A stretch of DNA of 59,511 nucleotides from Candidatus Brocadia carolinensis (GCA_002009475.1 AYTS01000209.1:1-59511), one strand, 5' to 3'; shown: positions 20,366 to 30,811, counted from the stretch's first letter. Made by a program: numbers and translations. Notes: generated by a model not told the origin, from the sequence alone.

Positions 20366-20439
20366 TACCCGGTGGTGTAATGGTAACACTAGAGATTTTG
20401 GTTCTCTCATTGGAGGTTCGAGTCCTCCCCGGGTAGCCA
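20366..20439 (+). tRNA. tRNA-Gln (TTG anticodon)
   Basis: A complete cloverleaf: acceptor TACCCGG/CCGGGTA, D arm GTGT/ACAC, anticodon stem AGAGA/TCTCT around loop TTTTGGT (anticodon TTG), T arm GGAGG TTCGAGT CCTCC, then G and an encoded CCA. Confidence 0.95.
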
Positions 20440-20582
20440 TTGTATTTATAGAAAAGATTGAAGTTATGTGCCGTATCAGATTTACACATTTTGAACCTGA
20501 CACACAGATCAACAACAAGACAGATGTTAAAAATATGCCGGTGAAAAGAGATGTCTTTTTTTGTGAGGGATAGAGGAGCCTA

Positions 20583-21554
20583 ATGGATAAGAAAAGAAGA
20601 CTGGAAGAAATAAACCACTTAAAGATTTTTTCAGGGAATGCGAATCCTTCTCTGGCAATGAAAATTTGTGAACATCTATCGATACGCCTGGGAAACGCTT
20701 ATGTAGGCCGTTTTCCTGACGGCGAAATTGATCTGAAAGTGAATGAGGATGTCCGTGGGGCTGATGTGTTTTTAGTACAACCAACCTGTCCACCGGTCAA
20801 TGAGAATTTAACAGAGTTGCTGGTATTTATCGATTGTTTAAAGAGGGCATCGGCTGCACGCATCACGGCGGTGTTGCCTTACTATGGATATGCACGAAAG
20901 GATAGAAAAGACGAAGGACGTGTGCCTATTACCGCAAAATTAGTTGCAAACCTTATTACAGAAGCAGGTGCAGATCGTGCGCTTACGGTCGATTTACATG
21001 CAGCGCAAATCCAGGGGTTTTTCGATATTCCGGTAGACCATTTACTTGCCTTTCCGGTACTATCAAAATATTTCGAACAGTTGAACACCGGAGATTTAGT
21101 GGTGGTAACACCCGATGTGGGCGGTATAAAATTAGCCAGAAATTATTCTAAGAAATTGGGAATAAAGATGGCGATTGTTGATAAACGAAGGATAGGACCG
21201 GAAGAGACAGAGGTTGGATTTGTAATAGGGGACGTAGCGAATAAAAACGTGGTCATGGTTGATGATTTAATCGCTACCGGCGGATCAATCGCCCAGGCTG
21301 CGAATGTGCTCAAAGAACGGGGGGCAAAGGATATTTATGTTGGAGCTACCCACCCGGTATTCTGCGGTTCAGCGGTTCAAAAATTATCGGCTGCACCGAT
21401 TAAGGAAATTGTCGTCACGGATACGATACCTCTGAATGATAAGGCAAAAGAATTAGACAGTAAAATAAAAGTATTGTCCATATCCGGACTTTTGGGAGAT
21501 GCGATATCGAGGATTCACCGCCACGAGTCGGTGAGTTCGCTCTTTGTTCAATAA
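20583..21554 (+). CDS. prs: ribose-phosphate pyrophosphokinase
   Basis: 323 residues, normal for PRPP synthetase, which makes 5-phosphoribosyl pyrophosphate from ribose 5-phosphate and ATP for nucleotide, histidine and tryptophan synthesis. Motifs: FSGNANPSLA, GRFPDGEIDLKV, LPYYGYARKDRKD (ATP site), the metal-binding VDLHAAQIQGFFDIPVDHL and the PRPP loop VMVDDLIATGGSIAQA. The ATG has AGAGGAG upstream. It begins the prs-rplY-pth cluster common in bacteria, with 23 bp to rplY. Confidence 0.97.
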   Translation: MDKKRRLEEINHLKIFSGNANPSLAMKICEHLSIRLGNAYVGRFPDGEIDLKVNEDVRGADVFLVQPTCPPVNENLTELLVFIDCLKRASAARITAVLPYYGYARKDRKDEGRVPITAKLVANLITEAGADRALTVDLHAAQIQGFFDIPVDHLLAFPVLSKYFEQLNTGDLVVVTPDVGGIKLARNYSKKLGIKMAIVDKRRIGPEETEVGFVIGDVANKNVVMVDDLIATGGSIAQAANVLKERGAKDIYVGATHPVFCGSAVQKLSAAPIKEIVVTDTIPLNDKAKELDSKIKVLSISGLLGDAISRIHRHESVSSLFVQ

Positions 21555-21577
21555 TTTTATATTTTTGGGAGTATGAG

Positions 21578-22225
21578 ATGAAAATCCTGGAATTAAAGAC
21601 AGAAAAAAGGACAACCAAGGGAAGCAAGGCGATTACAAAACTAAGAATGACGGGAAAAATCCCGGCAATCTTGTATGGCCATAAGCAGGACAATGTTATG
21701 CTATGCATGAGGGAAGATGAATTTACGCGTATCTTGCATACCGGAACAAGGATGCTCTACTTAACCTATGATCAACGGAAAGAATCTGCACTGATAAAGG
21801 AGATTCAATACGACCACGTCTCGGATCGTGTGCTTCATGTAGATTTCTCACGTATTGATTTGGATGAAAGAGTGAAGCTGAGAGTGTCCATCGGTTTAGC
21901 CGGAGAGTCTGTCGGGGTGAAAGAGGGCGGTGTGCTGACCCATGTTATGAAGGATATAGAAATAGAATGCCTCCCGACTTCTATACCAGAAATGATAAAG
22001 GTGGACGTATCGGAATTAGGTTTGGGTAAGGCGATACACGTCAAAGAATTGCCTGCACTGGAAGGTATCCAATATCTTTCTGATATGGAAGCCGTGGTGG
22101 TATCGGTGCATCAGATTGTGGAGAAAAAGGCCACAACCGAAGAAGAGCTTCTTGCCGAACCAGAAGTTATAGCCAAGAAACCAAAAGAAGGAGAAGAAGC
22201 TGCAGAGGCCGAGAAAAAGGCCTGA
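21578..22225 (+). CDS. rplY: 50S ribosomal protein bL25, CTC form
   Basis: 215 residues. The N-terminal 5S-rRNA-binding domain (residues 1-90: LRMTGKIPAILYGH, HVDFSRIDLDERV) is followed by the beta domain of the longer general-stress CTC type. It ends in an acidic, Glu/Ala/Lys-rich tail. It lies between prs and pth, the usual order, 14 bp from pth. Confidence 0.95.
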   Translation: MKILELKTEKRTTKGSKAITKLRMTGKIPAILYGHKQDNVMLCMREDEFTRILHTGTRMLYLTYDQRKESALIKEIQYDHVSDRVLHVDFSRIDLDERVKLRVSIGLAGESVGVKEGGVLTHVMKDIEIECLPTSIPEMIKVDVSELGLGKAIHVKELPALEGIQYLSDMEAVVVSVHQIVEKKATTEEELLAEPEVIAKKPKEGEEAAEAEKKA

Positions 22226-22239
22226 CCTGGTATAGTTAC

Positions 22240-22794
22240 ATGAAGATTATCGTTGGTTTGGGTAATCCCGGCGAAAAGTATTTGAAGACACGGCATAATT
22301 TTGGTTTTATGGTAATTGATCGGCTTGCAGGACACCTTGAAACAGCATGTAGTCAGAAAAAATTTCAGTCTCTCTTGACCAAAAAAACGGTAGAAAAAGA
22401 AGACGTTGTCCTCATAAAACCACAGACTTTTATGAATGTAAGCGGCATTGCTGTGAAAGAAGCCGTGGCTTTTTATAAGTGTGCGCTGCAAGAACTCATG
22501 GTTGTATGTGATGATCTTGATCTGCATCTCGGGAAAATACGGCTCAGACGGAGTGGCGGTTGTGGCGGGCATCGTGGGTTGGAATCAATTGCAAACTCCC
22601 TTGGAACTACGGATTTTCCCCGGCTAAGAATTGGAATAGGCCGCCCTCTCTCGGGAGAAGCAAGTAACTATGTTCTTTCCCCGTTTTCCGGAGATGAGGA
22701 ATCCAAGGTGCAGGAATCCGTTGAAAAGGCGTGTCGGGGTTTGAAAACGTGGATTTTTGAAGGGATTGAGGCATGTATGAACAAGTTTAATTAG
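22240..22794 (+). CDS. pth: peptidyl-tRNA hydrolase
   Basis: 184 residues. It releases peptides from dropped-off peptidyl-tRNA so that the tRNA can be reused. Family motifs are complete: VGLGNPGEKYLKTRHNFGF with the catalytic His (residue 20), KPQTFMNVSG, VVCDDLDLHLGKIRLR, GGCGGHRGLESI and RLRIGIGRP. The ATG start agrees with the family N-terminus. Confidence 0.97.
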   Translation: MKIIVGLGNPGEKYLKTRHNFGFMVIDRLAGHLETACSQKKFQSLLTKKTVEKEDVVLIKPQTFMNVSGIAVKEAVAFYKCALQELMVVCDDLDLHLGKIRLRRSGGCGGHRGLESIANSLGTTDFPRLRIGIGRPLSGEASNYVLSPFSGDEESKVQESVEKACRGLKTWIFEGIEACMNKFN

Positions 22795-22809
22795 GCCTTC
22801 GGCGACATA

Positions 22810-22851
22810 CCTCCCATAATCCCCCCCAGTTTACGGGGGGATTATGGGAGG
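22810..22851. repeat. intergenic hairpin repeat (G/C-tract type)
   Basis: A perfect 17-bp inverted repeat (CCTCCCATAATCCCCCC and its complement) with a short loop around GTTTAC. A related element occurs at 49113-49146 (CCCCCCGTTTACGGGGGG followed by ATTATGGGG). It sits between pth and rpsF and has no T tract, so it is not a classic terminator. Confidence 0.75.
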
Positions 22852-22962
22852 TGATTGAAATGCATGTACATGTACATTTAATTAACCAGTTCTGCAGGCT
22901 ATTCACAAAGAGATAATAGATTTTGTATTTAAGGAAAACTTTAAACGTAGGAGGAAAAGAAT

Positions 22963-23379
22963 TTGAGGATGTATGAAGGGTTGTTTTTACTTGATAATGC
23001 ACATGCCAGCCTGGAGTGGGATACTGTGGTCAAGCATATCCATGATATCCTGCAAAAATACGGAGCAGAAATCCTGAAAACAGAAAAATGGGGTGAAAAA
23101 AAATTGGCATATAAGATTAAGGGACATAAGCGAGGCACCTATCTGCTGATTCATTTTAACGCCAAACATTCCGCTATTACGACAATTAAAAGGGATTTTC
23201 AGCTTTCGGATTATATCATTCGTTCTTTGATTGTAAAAGACGACAAGATTGAGGAGTTATCCCAAACAGTTCCGGTGGAAGGAGCAGCGGAAAAGACTGT
23301 CGATAAGATACCCGAACCAGCGGAGAAAAACTTGCCGGAAGAAGCTGATCTATCCCGTAAGACTGCAGATACCGTATAG
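22963..23379 (+). CDS. rpsF: 30S ribosomal protein bS6
   Basis: 138 residues: a normal bS6 core (MRMYEGLFLLDN, KTEKWGEKKLAYKIKGHKRG, YLLIHFNA, LSDYIIRSLIVK) plus a longer Glu/Pro/Lys-rich tail. The TTG start at 22963 is preferred over the ATG at 22969. AGGAGG then lies 8 bases upstream, and family members begin at M-R-x-Y-E. It heads the classical rpsF-ssb-rpsR-rplI-dnaB order. An A8 run inside the gene (23096-23103) is in frame, unlike many such runs in this window. Confidence 0.95.
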   Translation: MRMYEGLFLLDNAHASLEWDTVVKHIHDILQKYGAEILKTEKWGEKKLAYKIKGHKRGTYLLIHFNAKHSAITTIKRDFQLSDYIIRSLIVKDDKIEELSQTVPVEGAAEKTVDKIPEPAEKNLPEEADLSRKTADTV

Positions 23380-23487
23380 AACTTCAATGACGTATGCCGT
23401 ACTTTTGGGTTTACGAGGGAAAGCGAAAAGTTTATAAAATACTGAAAAAGAAGTTGTTTCAATAAACTTTTTCACAAGGAGCAGTGT

Positions 23488-23928
23488 ATGGCGAATCTGA
23501 ATAAAGTATTTCTCATGGGGAACCTCACTCGTGACCCGGAGCTGAGATATACGTCGGCGGGGCTAGCGGTCGCAAGTTTTGGAATTGCAATCAACCAGGC
23601 GTGGACTTCGAAAACCGGTGAGCAGAAAAAGGAAGTGTGTTATGTTGACATTAATATTTTCGGCCGCCGGGCTGAGGTGATAGGGGAATATTTCAGTAAA
23701 GGCAATCCGATTTTCATCGAAGGGCGGTTGCAATTTAATCAATGGGAAACCAAGGATGGGCAAAAGCGAAGTACGCTTCGTGTCATTGCCGATAATTTCC
23801 AATTTATCGGCGGAGCGGCTAAGCGTCCTGCAGGAGAGGCGGGAGCACCTTCGAAAGAGGGCAGCCAGCCGGAAGGAATGCCTGAAGATGTCCATCTTGA
23901 TATTAATAACGAAGAGATACCATTTTAA
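23488..23928 (+). CDS. ssb: single-stranded DNA-binding protein
   Basis: 146 residues: an OB-fold domain (NKVFLMGNLTRDPELRYTSAG, FGIAINQAW, YVDINIFGRRAEVIGEYFSKG, FIEGRLQFNQWETKDGQKRS) and a flexible Gly/Pro tail. The tail ends in the acidic-hydrophobic tip NNEEIPF, which recruits repair and replication proteins. Its place between rpsF and rpsR is the common bacterial order. Confidence 0.96.
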   Translation: MANLNKVFLMGNLTRDPELRYTSAGLAVASFGIAINQAWTSKTGEQKKEVCYVDINIFGRRAEVIGEYFSKGNPIFIEGRLQFNQWETKDGQKRSTLRVIADNFQFIGGAAKRPAGEAGAPSKEGSQPEGMPEDVHLDINNEEIPF

Positions 23929-23963
23929 TGTGTTTGTATAATTTTTCATAAGGGTAAAAAGAT

Positions 23964-24185
23964 ATGACAAAAAGAATGTTTAATAAAACAAGCAAGTGTC
24001 GGTTCTGCAGGATGGGAGTTGGGGAGGTAGATTACAAAGACTCGCAAAATTTACCAAAACTTACGACATCACAGGGAAAGCTTTTTTCGAGAAAACGTTC
24101 CGGAAACTGTGCCCGGCATCAGCACTCTGTAAAGACATCTATTAAAAGGGCGAGATTTATGGCATTGCTTCCCTATGTGGCGTAA
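23964..24185 (+). CDS. rpsR: 30S ribosomal protein bS18
   Basis: 73 residues, the usual length. The start carries a CRFC pair, as in zinc-binding S18 types, followed by VDYKD, GKLFSRKRSGNCARHQ and the end IKRARFMALLPYV. It partners bS6 on the 30S platform; its gene lies 35 bp after ssb. Confidence 0.95.
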   Translation: MTKRMFNKTSKCRFCRMGVGEVDYKDSQNLPKLTTSQGKLFSRKRSGNCARHQHSVKTSIKRARFMALLPYVA

Positions 24186-24199
24186 GGAGGAAAATAATC

Positions 24200-24667
24200 A
24201 TGGAATTGTTGTTGAAGAAGAACGTAGATAAGCTTGGCAGAATTGGCGATATTGTAAAAGTAAAAGAGGGATATGCAAGAAATTATTTGCTGCCCAAAGG
24301 ATTGGCCACCAGTGTTTCTCCCGCCAACGTAAAACAGATAGAAAAAGAAAAGATCAAAATGGAATTACAGTTAAAGGAAGAAAGGGAGAAGTTAGAAGGG
24401 GTATTAGAAAAGATTTCTGCAGCTTCATGTACTATTTATGCAAAGACAAACGAAGAAGGCAGACTCTTTGGCTCTGTTACTACGGTTCATATTGCAGATG
24501 CTTTAGCAAAAGAAGGATATCCGGTCAATCATGAGATGATTAAACTCGATAGTCCAATAAAAATATGCGGCGATTTCGACGTTACGATTGCTCTCAATCT
24601 TGAATTACAGACGAAGTGCAAGGTGTCAGTGGTAAAAGAGGATGCGGACCAACCGGAAAATGTTTAG
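24200..24667 (+). CDS. rplI: 50S ribosomal protein bL9
   Basis: 155 residues, normal for bL9. The N-terminal rRNA-binding domain has LLLKKNVDKLGRIGDIVKVK then GYARNYLLPKGLA. A connecting helix (residues about 45-75) and a C-terminal domain with TNEEGRLFGSVT follow. GGAGG precedes the ATG. dnaB starts 19 bp later. Confidence 0.96.
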   Translation: MELLLKKNVDKLGRIGDIVKVKEGYARNYLLPKGLATSVSPANVKQIEKEKIKMELQLKEEREKLEGVLEKISAASCTIYAKTNEEGRLFGSVTTVHIADALAKEGYPVNHEMIKLDSPIKICGDFDVTIALNLELQTKCKVSVVKEDADQPENV

Positions 24668-24686
24668 TTTTTGTTGAGGAAGTGGG

Positions 24687-26022
24687 ATGGTTGTTGAGTC
24701 TATACTGGAACGCACATTACCCCAAAGTCTTGAAGCTGAAATGAGCGTTTTGGGGGCAATGCTCCTGGATAATGAGGTGATCAGCCTGGTTGTCCCCATA
24801 CTCAATAAGAATAGTTTTTACAAAACAGCACATCAGGAATTATATCAGACTATCGTAGAGGTCTATGATAAGGGACAAATGGTTGATCTGGTGGTCCTGA
24901 GGGAAGAGCTGAAAAAAACGCTCATTGCTGGAAAAAGTTGGTGGTATAGAATATGTGATGGAACTGGAAGAAGCAGTTCCCACGATAGGAAACGTAGAAT
25001 TTTATGCAAATATCGTACGTGAAAAATCGATAAAAAGGCATCTGATCGAGGTTGCAGCCGGCATACAAAAACAAGCATTTGAGGAGTCCTGCGACACTGG
25101 CCAACTGCTTGATAGCTCAGAGAGAGCGATCTTTGATATTACCCAGAAGAAGTTTCATGCAGCATCTTCAAAGCTAAACGAAATCCTTAAGGAAACGTTT
25201 AGCCGTATTGAAAATCTTCACGATAGACAGAACAGATTAACGGGTTTATCAACGGGTTATTATGATTTAGACGACATTACCTGTGGTTTGCAGGCATCGG
25301 AGCTTATTATCGTCGCAGCCAGACCAAGCATGGGGAAGACAAGCCTTGCACTCAATATCCTCGAACATGCAGGGGTAATCGACAAGAAACCTGTTGTGTT
25401 GTTTTCCTTAGAAATGTCCGCTCAGCAGGTGGCGCAGAATATGCTTTGCTCTCATGCGCGAATCGACGCACATAAGCTCAGGAAGGGTTTTTTAGAGGAT
25501 AGCCAGTGGAGCAATCTTTCCTATGGACTGGGGTCACTTTCCGAGTCTCCCATTTTTATCGATGATACGCCTGGTCTTTCCGTGTTGGAAGTGCGTGCCA
25601 AGGCTCGCAGGCTAAAGGCGCAATATGATATTCAGTTGGTTGTGGTGGATTATCTGCAATTGATGGAATCGTCCCGAGCTGAAAGTCGCCAGCAAGAAAT
25701 TTCTATAATTTCCCGTGGTTTAAAATCGCTTGCAAGAGAGTTGTCAATACCGGTAATTGCCGTATCCCAGCTAAATAGATCTGTGGAAACAAGGGAAGGG
25801 CATAAGCCCAGGATGTCCGACTTGCGTGAATCGGGATCAATCGAGCAGGATGCGGATGTTATTGTGTTGCTGCACAGGGACAATTATTATGACGTAGAAA
25901 AGGACAATACTGCGGAACTTATTATTGCTAAACAAAGAAACGGGCCAACGGGAGTAGTAAAATTGACATTTCTTTCACAGTTTATGCGTTTTGAGAGTTT
26001 AGCCTCTGTAGGTAACAAATGA
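24687..26022 (+). CDS. dnaB: replicative DNA helicase (one frame break)
   Basis: About 444 residues once one A is removed from the A7 run 24912-24918. The junction then reads VVLREELKKRSLLEKVGGIEYV, as in DnaB. The N-terminal primase-interacting domain starts at PQSLEAEMSVLGAML. The RecA-like helicase domain has GLSTGYYDLDDITCGL, the Walker A VAARPSMGKTSLAL, LFSLEMSAQQVAQNML, DYLQLME (Walker B), ISRGLKSLARELSIPVIAVS and SDLRESGSIEQDADVI. The 4-bp ATGA overlap with bamA couples the two genes. Confidence 0.94.
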
Positions 26023-28404
26023 AGTTTTGCAGGATTTTATTACAAGCAACGAGTTTGATCGGAGTGCTTGTTATAATTCTGTGTGTGGGGTATAAAGAGA
26101 TTTTTTGCGCAGAACCTCCGGGAAAAACGGCGCAAATTATTAAAAAAAATTGAAATCAGAGGTACGCAGCGGATTAGTCCCACAGCGATAAGGAGCAGTA
26201 TCCGGGTAAAGGAAGGAGATCGTTATAATCCATTAGCAGTAACTCAGGATGTGGACGCGATCTGGTCGCTGGGGTTCTTTGATAATATTGAAGTGGAAGT
26301 TGAAGAGCTCGTAGACGGTTTAAAACTCATATTTGTTGTAACTGAGCGCGCTGTTATTGACGACATACAATTTGTCGGAAATGAGAAGATTAAGACCAAG
26401 AAGCTACAAAAGCAAATAGAAATTAAAAAGGGAGATTATTTAAAGCATTACCTGCTGAAATTGGATGAAGATAAAATAAAGGAACTTTACATAAAAAAGT
26501 GTTTCAACCGTGTCCAGGTGCATGCAGAAAGTAAAAGCGTCAATGGGGAAACGGTGGTCATATTTAACATTGACGAAGGTCCCAAGATTCGCATTTCCAA
26601 AATAGCGTTTGAGGGAAATACCGGCTTCAAGCGAAGAAAGCTTTTGAAGCAGATGGAAACCAGACAAAAACGGTTTCCCGCATTTATCTTTCCAGGCAGA
26701 TTCGACGCTAAAAAATTTGAAGCCGACATAGAAAAGGTAAAAGAATTTTACATGAATAACGGATGGCTGGATGTTGATGTTGGATGGGACATAACCTATG
26801 GAGATGACCATAAGAAAATGTATATTACCCTTCATGTAAAAGAAGGAGAAAGATATTCAGTCGAAAACCTATCCATAGAAGGCGCAGCCCTGTTTACCGA
26901 TGAGGAATTAAGGGAAAAGTTGAAATTACAGGAAGGCGGCCCTTTCTTTTTAGACGCGGTAGATAAGGATACCTATCAACTTCGTTTAATGTACGGAGAG
27001 CAAGGATATATTACCACCGGTGTCAAAGAAAAGCATACGTTCAGTTCTGAAGGACCAAAGGTGAACGTATTTTTTACAATAGAAGAAAGAAACCGGCATT
27101 ACATTGAGAAGATCAAGGTAACGGGAAATGATAAAACACGTGATAATGTCATCCGTCGCCAGTTAACGTTTTATCCCGGTGAAAAATTGGATACCGAAAA
27201 GATCCGAGACAGCCAACGGCGGCTCACCAATACCGGGTATTTTGATATGGAATCAGGGATGCCCGCCGGAATTAATTTTGAACAAGGCTCTGCGCCAGAC
27301 AAGCAAAATATTGTAGTGGACGTGAAAGAAGGACGAACGGGAATGTTGCGGTTTGGCGGAGGCTTTGGAGCAAATGTCGGAATGTTCGGTGATATTTCCT
27401 ATACCGACAGAAATTTTGACGTCACTGATTTACCAAAAAGCTGGGATGATTTTTTACAGGGTAACGCCTTCCGTGGCGCCGGCGAGATACTGACGTTACG
27501 GTTTAGTCCTGGTTTTGAGAGGACAGAAATGCTGGCGTCTTTAACAAATCCATCCGTGTTCGATTCTCCTTACAGCGCTGGGGCAAGTTTGTTTAACTAC
27601 CTTCGGTGGTATCGGGATTATGAGCAAAAGGAACTCGGTTCAAGGATTTCCTTGGGAAGGGAATTGCAGAGAGATTTATTTGTAAAATTAAGTCCTGAAT
27701 TTAATGTCATAGACATTTCAAAACGTGATGGCGAGGATGAAGAAGACGTGCCGCAGGATGTTCTTGATGCAGAAGGCAGCTACTTAAAAGCCGGGATTAC
27801 GTTATCGGCAAATACAAACAAGACAGATAATTTCCTCGCACCAACAAAGGGATACCAGGGAGAATCCTCCATAGAAGTTGCGGGTTTGGACGTGGATATT
27901 GTAAAATATAAATTTCAGGCAACAAGATTCAAAACTCTCTTTGAAGTTCCCAAATGGGGCAAACATGTCTTCGCTTATGGTGGCACTTTTGGCATTGCAG
28001 AGTCAACCTCAGCAGAAGATGTGCCTATATTTGAAAGATTTTACGCCGGTGGTTACGGCTCACTTCGTGGGTTCCGGTTTAGAGGTGTATCGCCGGTTGA
28101 TGCGAAAACAAATGATCAGATCGGCGGAGATGTCTTAATTTTATTGAATGCAGAATACCTGATTCCCATATACAAGGATATGGTTCGCGCAGCGATCTTT
28201 ACTGATAGTGGAAAGGCTGATGAAAGCGCTGGCGATATTAATTTTGATCGGTTCAGGCTATCGTCGGGTGCTGGATTGAGGTTGAGCGTGCCTTTTCTTG
28301 GTCGCTCTACGATATCGATTGATTACGGCATTCCCATTGTGAAAGAGGACGAAGATGAGACCGAAGCATTTTCATTTAATTTTGGAGGAGGTAGTAGCTT
28401 TTAA
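26019..28404 (+). CDS. bamA: outer-membrane protein assembly factor BamA (one frame break)
   Basis: About 794 residues after removing one A from the A8 run 26142-26149. That joins a signal peptide (MKFCRILLQATSLIGVLV ... IFCAE) to the main frame at KKIEIRGTQRISPTAIRS. Five POTRA repeats (residues about 40-390, each with beta blocks such as VFNIDEGPKIRISKIAFEGN) precede the Omp85 barrel, which carries the lid-lock-type motif YGSLRGFRFRGVSP near residue 680. BamA inserts beta-barrel proteins such as the porin at 12 kb. The start overlaps the dnaB stop by 4 bp. The skp and lpx genes follow, as in many diderm genomes. Confidence 0.93.
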
Positions 28405-28443
28405 TTATGAAACCAGCAATGACCATTAAAAAAAAACCGTACC

Positions 28444-29067
28444 ATGAGAAAGGTTGTATTTTGTGTTATAGCAGTTCTTGCATGCCTGTGTCCGTGTTTG
28501 TTGGATACGACTCAGGCAAAAGAACCGGCGGGAGCAGTGGCTTCGCCATCTAAGGGGTTAAAGGTTGGGGTTGTTGATTTAAATGGGGTATTTGAGAAAT
28601 ATGAGAAGAGGAAGGCTTTTGATGCGCAGTTAAAAGAGCAGGAAAAGCAATATCAAAAAAATATCACCGACAGAAAGAAGGAACTGGTAAGCCTCAGTGA
28701 GAAGATTCAATTATTGGATCCCGGGAGTGAGGCCAGAAAAAAGGACGAAGAGACCTTCGAAAAAAAGAACATGGAACTTGAATCGTATGCAAAGTTTGCT
28801 GAAAAGAGCCTTACGAAGAAGTATAAGGACTATTTTGAAAGTCTCTACTCTGAAGTCTGCAAGGAGGTGGAAGATATAGGCAAGCAGGAACAATATGATC
28901 TGATTATTAAGAAAGAAGAGCCAGAGTTGAAGAGTAGCGGTATTTCTGAGCTGCAATTCAAGGTCGGAATTAAAACGATCCTGTATAATTCCGATTCCGT
29001 TGACATTACCAGCCGGGTACTCGATAACCTGAATAAACGCTTTTCAGAAGGAACCAAGAGAAAGTAG
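28444..29067 (+). CDS. skp: periplasmic OmpH/Skp-family chaperone
   Basis: 207 residues with a signal peptide (MRKVVFCVIAVLACLCPCLL, cleavage near TQAKE). The OmpH/Skp fold follows: KVGVVDLNGVFEKYEKRKAFD, a long charged helical hairpin, and the end YDLIIKKEEPELKSSG onward. Skp escorts unfolded outer-membrane proteins to BamA, which is encoded immediately upstream. lpxC begins 3 bp after its stop. Confidence 0.88.
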   Translation: MRKVVFCVIAVLACLCPCLLDTTQAKEPAGAVASPSKGLKVGVVDLNGVFEKYEKRKAFDAQLKEQEKQYQKNITDRKKELVSLSEKIQLLDPGSEARKKDEETFEKKNMELESYAKFAEKSLTKKYKDYFESLYSEVCKEVEDIGKQEQYDLIIKKEEPELKSSGISELQFKVGIKTILYNSDSVDITSRVLDNLNKRFSEGTKRK

Positions 29068-29070
29068 TCT

Positions 29071-29949
29071 GTGGTCCGTACGCAAAAAACAATCGGGCAG
29101 GAAATTGGGTACCCTGGGACAGGAATGTTTCGGGGAGAGAATACAATACTCCATTTTAAGCCTGCACCGTTAAATTGTGGCATCTCATTTATTCGTGTTG
29201 ATTTGCCGGATCGCCCGAGAATTCCTGCACATGTTCGCTTTTTATCAAGTAATTACCGGCGTGTCTTTCTCAAAAACAAGGACGCCGAAGTTGAATGCAT
29301 AGAGCATCTTATGGCTGCCCTGGCAGGGCTAGGGATCGACAATATCGATATTGAAATCAATGGCAGGGAAGTTCCGGCGGGAGATGGAAGTGCGGGTCTT
29401 TTTGTTGATATTTTGAGAAAAGCAGGGGTTGTTGACCTGGGTGGCGCGCAGAAGGTATTTGTCGTCAAAGAGACGATATCGGTTAATCGCGGAAATGCAA
29501 GCATTCTGGCTGTGCCTTGTGAAAAGGGATTGGAATTGTCATATACTCTGGATTTCAACGGTTCTTTTCTCCAGCAACAAACGTATGATTTCGAGTTTAC
29601 AGAAGAGAGCTTTTGCAGAGAAATTGCATCGGCCAGGACGTTTGGACTAAGCACGTATATCGAAGAATTCAGGCAGCTTGGTTTGGGAAAAGGGGTTACC
29701 GATGATAATAGTATTATTGTGCACGAAGACGGAACGATGAAAAAACCGATTTCCATGAAACCCGCAGAATTACGATTTCCCAACGAACTGGTAAGGCATA
29801 AAATCTTGGATCTGATAGGTGACCTTTATTTGGCCAATGTCATTATACAAGGACGTATCATTGCGAAGCGGTCTGGGCATGCGCTGAATGTTCAGTTAGC
29901 AGAAAAGATCGCGAGTAGTATAGACTTAAAAGAGTCAGTGCAGGCATGA
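29071..29949 (+). CDS. lpxC: UDP-3-O-acyl-N-acetylglucosamine deacetylase
   Basis: 292 residues, normal for LpxC, the committed zinc deacetylase of lipid A synthesis. It has TGMFRGENTILHFKPAP (TGVGLHSG-like start), VECIEHLMAALAGLGIDN with a zinc-ligand His, SARTFGLSTYIEE, FPNELVRHKILDLIGDL with the other zinc ligands and SGHALNVQLA. It begins with GTG and is not fused to FabZ, as happens in some phyla. With lpxA and bamA it implies an LPS-type outer membrane. Confidence 0.94.
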   Translation: MVRTQKTIGQEIGYPGTGMFRGENTILHFKPAPLNCGISFIRVDLPDRPRIPAHVRFLSSNYRRVFLKNKDAEVECIEHLMAALAGLGIDNIDIEINGREVPAGDGSAGLFVDILRKAGVVDLGGAQKVFVVKETISVNRGNASILAVPCEKGLELSYTLDFNGSFLQQQTYDFEFTEESFCREIASARTFGLSTYIEEFRQLGLGKGVTDDNSIIVHEDGTMKKPISMKPAELRFPNELVRHKILDLIGDLYLANVIIQGRIIAKRSGHALNVQLAEKIASSIDLKESVQA

Positions 29950-29996
29950 TGTGGGCTTAAAAATGTTGGAAACATGCAGTAAAAAGGGGAAGCAGG

Positions 29997-30809
29997 TTGA
30001 AAATTCATAGATTGGCTATTGTACACCCCGATGCTGTTTTAGGCAAAGAGGTTGAGGTTGGTCCTTACAGTATAATCGATAAGGACGTTACGCTGGGAGA
30101 TGGGACTGTTATAAAGAACAACGTTACCGTAACCGGCAATACTGTCCTGGGAAAAAATAATATCATTCATCCAAATGCCGTTTTGGGAGCCGAACCGCAG
30201 GATCTGAAATATCGCGGAGAACAGACTTCTCTTATCATGGGAGATAATAATGTGGTAAGGGAAGGAGTAACCATTAATAAAGGTACGGCGGGCGGTGGAG
30301 AAAAAACGATAATTGGTGATAATAATTTTTTTATGGCTTATTCACATGTCGCTCATGATTGCATTCTCGAAGACAATGTTCTTTTGGCAAATGGCGTGCT
30401 CCTGGGCGGCCATGTCGTAGTAGAAAGGTGTGCCAAGCTGATGGGTCTTGTGGGCATACAGCCTTTCGTGACTATTGGCCGGCATGCATATGTCGGCGGG
30501 CATGCGCGGATTGTTCAGGATGTCCCACCGTATGTAATTATCGAAGGTCATCCTGCAAAGATACGACAGGTAAATGTCATTGGATTAGAGAGGGAAGGGT
30601 TTTCTGAAGCGCAAATTAACGCAATCAAAGAGGCCTTTCGCGAAATATTTCGTTCTGATAAATTGAACAGGAGCCAGATCCTGGAAACCTTAGAAAAAAA
30701 AGATGATGTTTCTCCAGAGATCAGGTATCTGGTTGCCTTCCTGAGAAATATTGACAAGGGTAAGTATGGAAGGTACCGGGAATCTTTGCGACACTCAATG
30801 GCAACTTAA
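29997..30809 (+). CDS. lpxA: acyl-ACP--UDP-GlcNAc O-acyltransferase
   Basis: 270 residues of left-handed beta-helix hexapeptide repeats (IHRLAIVHPDAVLGKEVEVGPYS...). The catalytic histidine lies in MAYSHVAHDC near residue 124, with the family blocks GAEPQDLKYRGE, VTINKGTAGGG and PPYVIIEGHPAKIRQVN, and a C-terminal helical domain. It performs the first acylation of lipid A. The start is TTG at 29997, fixed by the family N-terminus. The next gene starts 2 bp after the stop. Confidence 0.94.
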   Translation: MKIHRLAIVHPDAVLGKEVEVGPYSIIDKDVTLGDGTVIKNNVTVTGNTVLGKNNIIHPNAVLGAEPQDLKYRGEQTSLIMGDNNVVREGVTINKGTAGGGEKTIIGDNNFFMAYSHVAHDCILEDNVLLANGVLLGGHVVVERCAKLMGLVGIQPFVTIGRHAYVGGHARIVQDVPPYVIIEGHPAKIRQVNVIGLEREGFSEAQINAIKEAFREIFRSDKLNRSQILETLEKKDDVSPEIRYLVAFLRNIDKGKYGRYRESLRHSMAT

Positions 30810-30811
30810 TT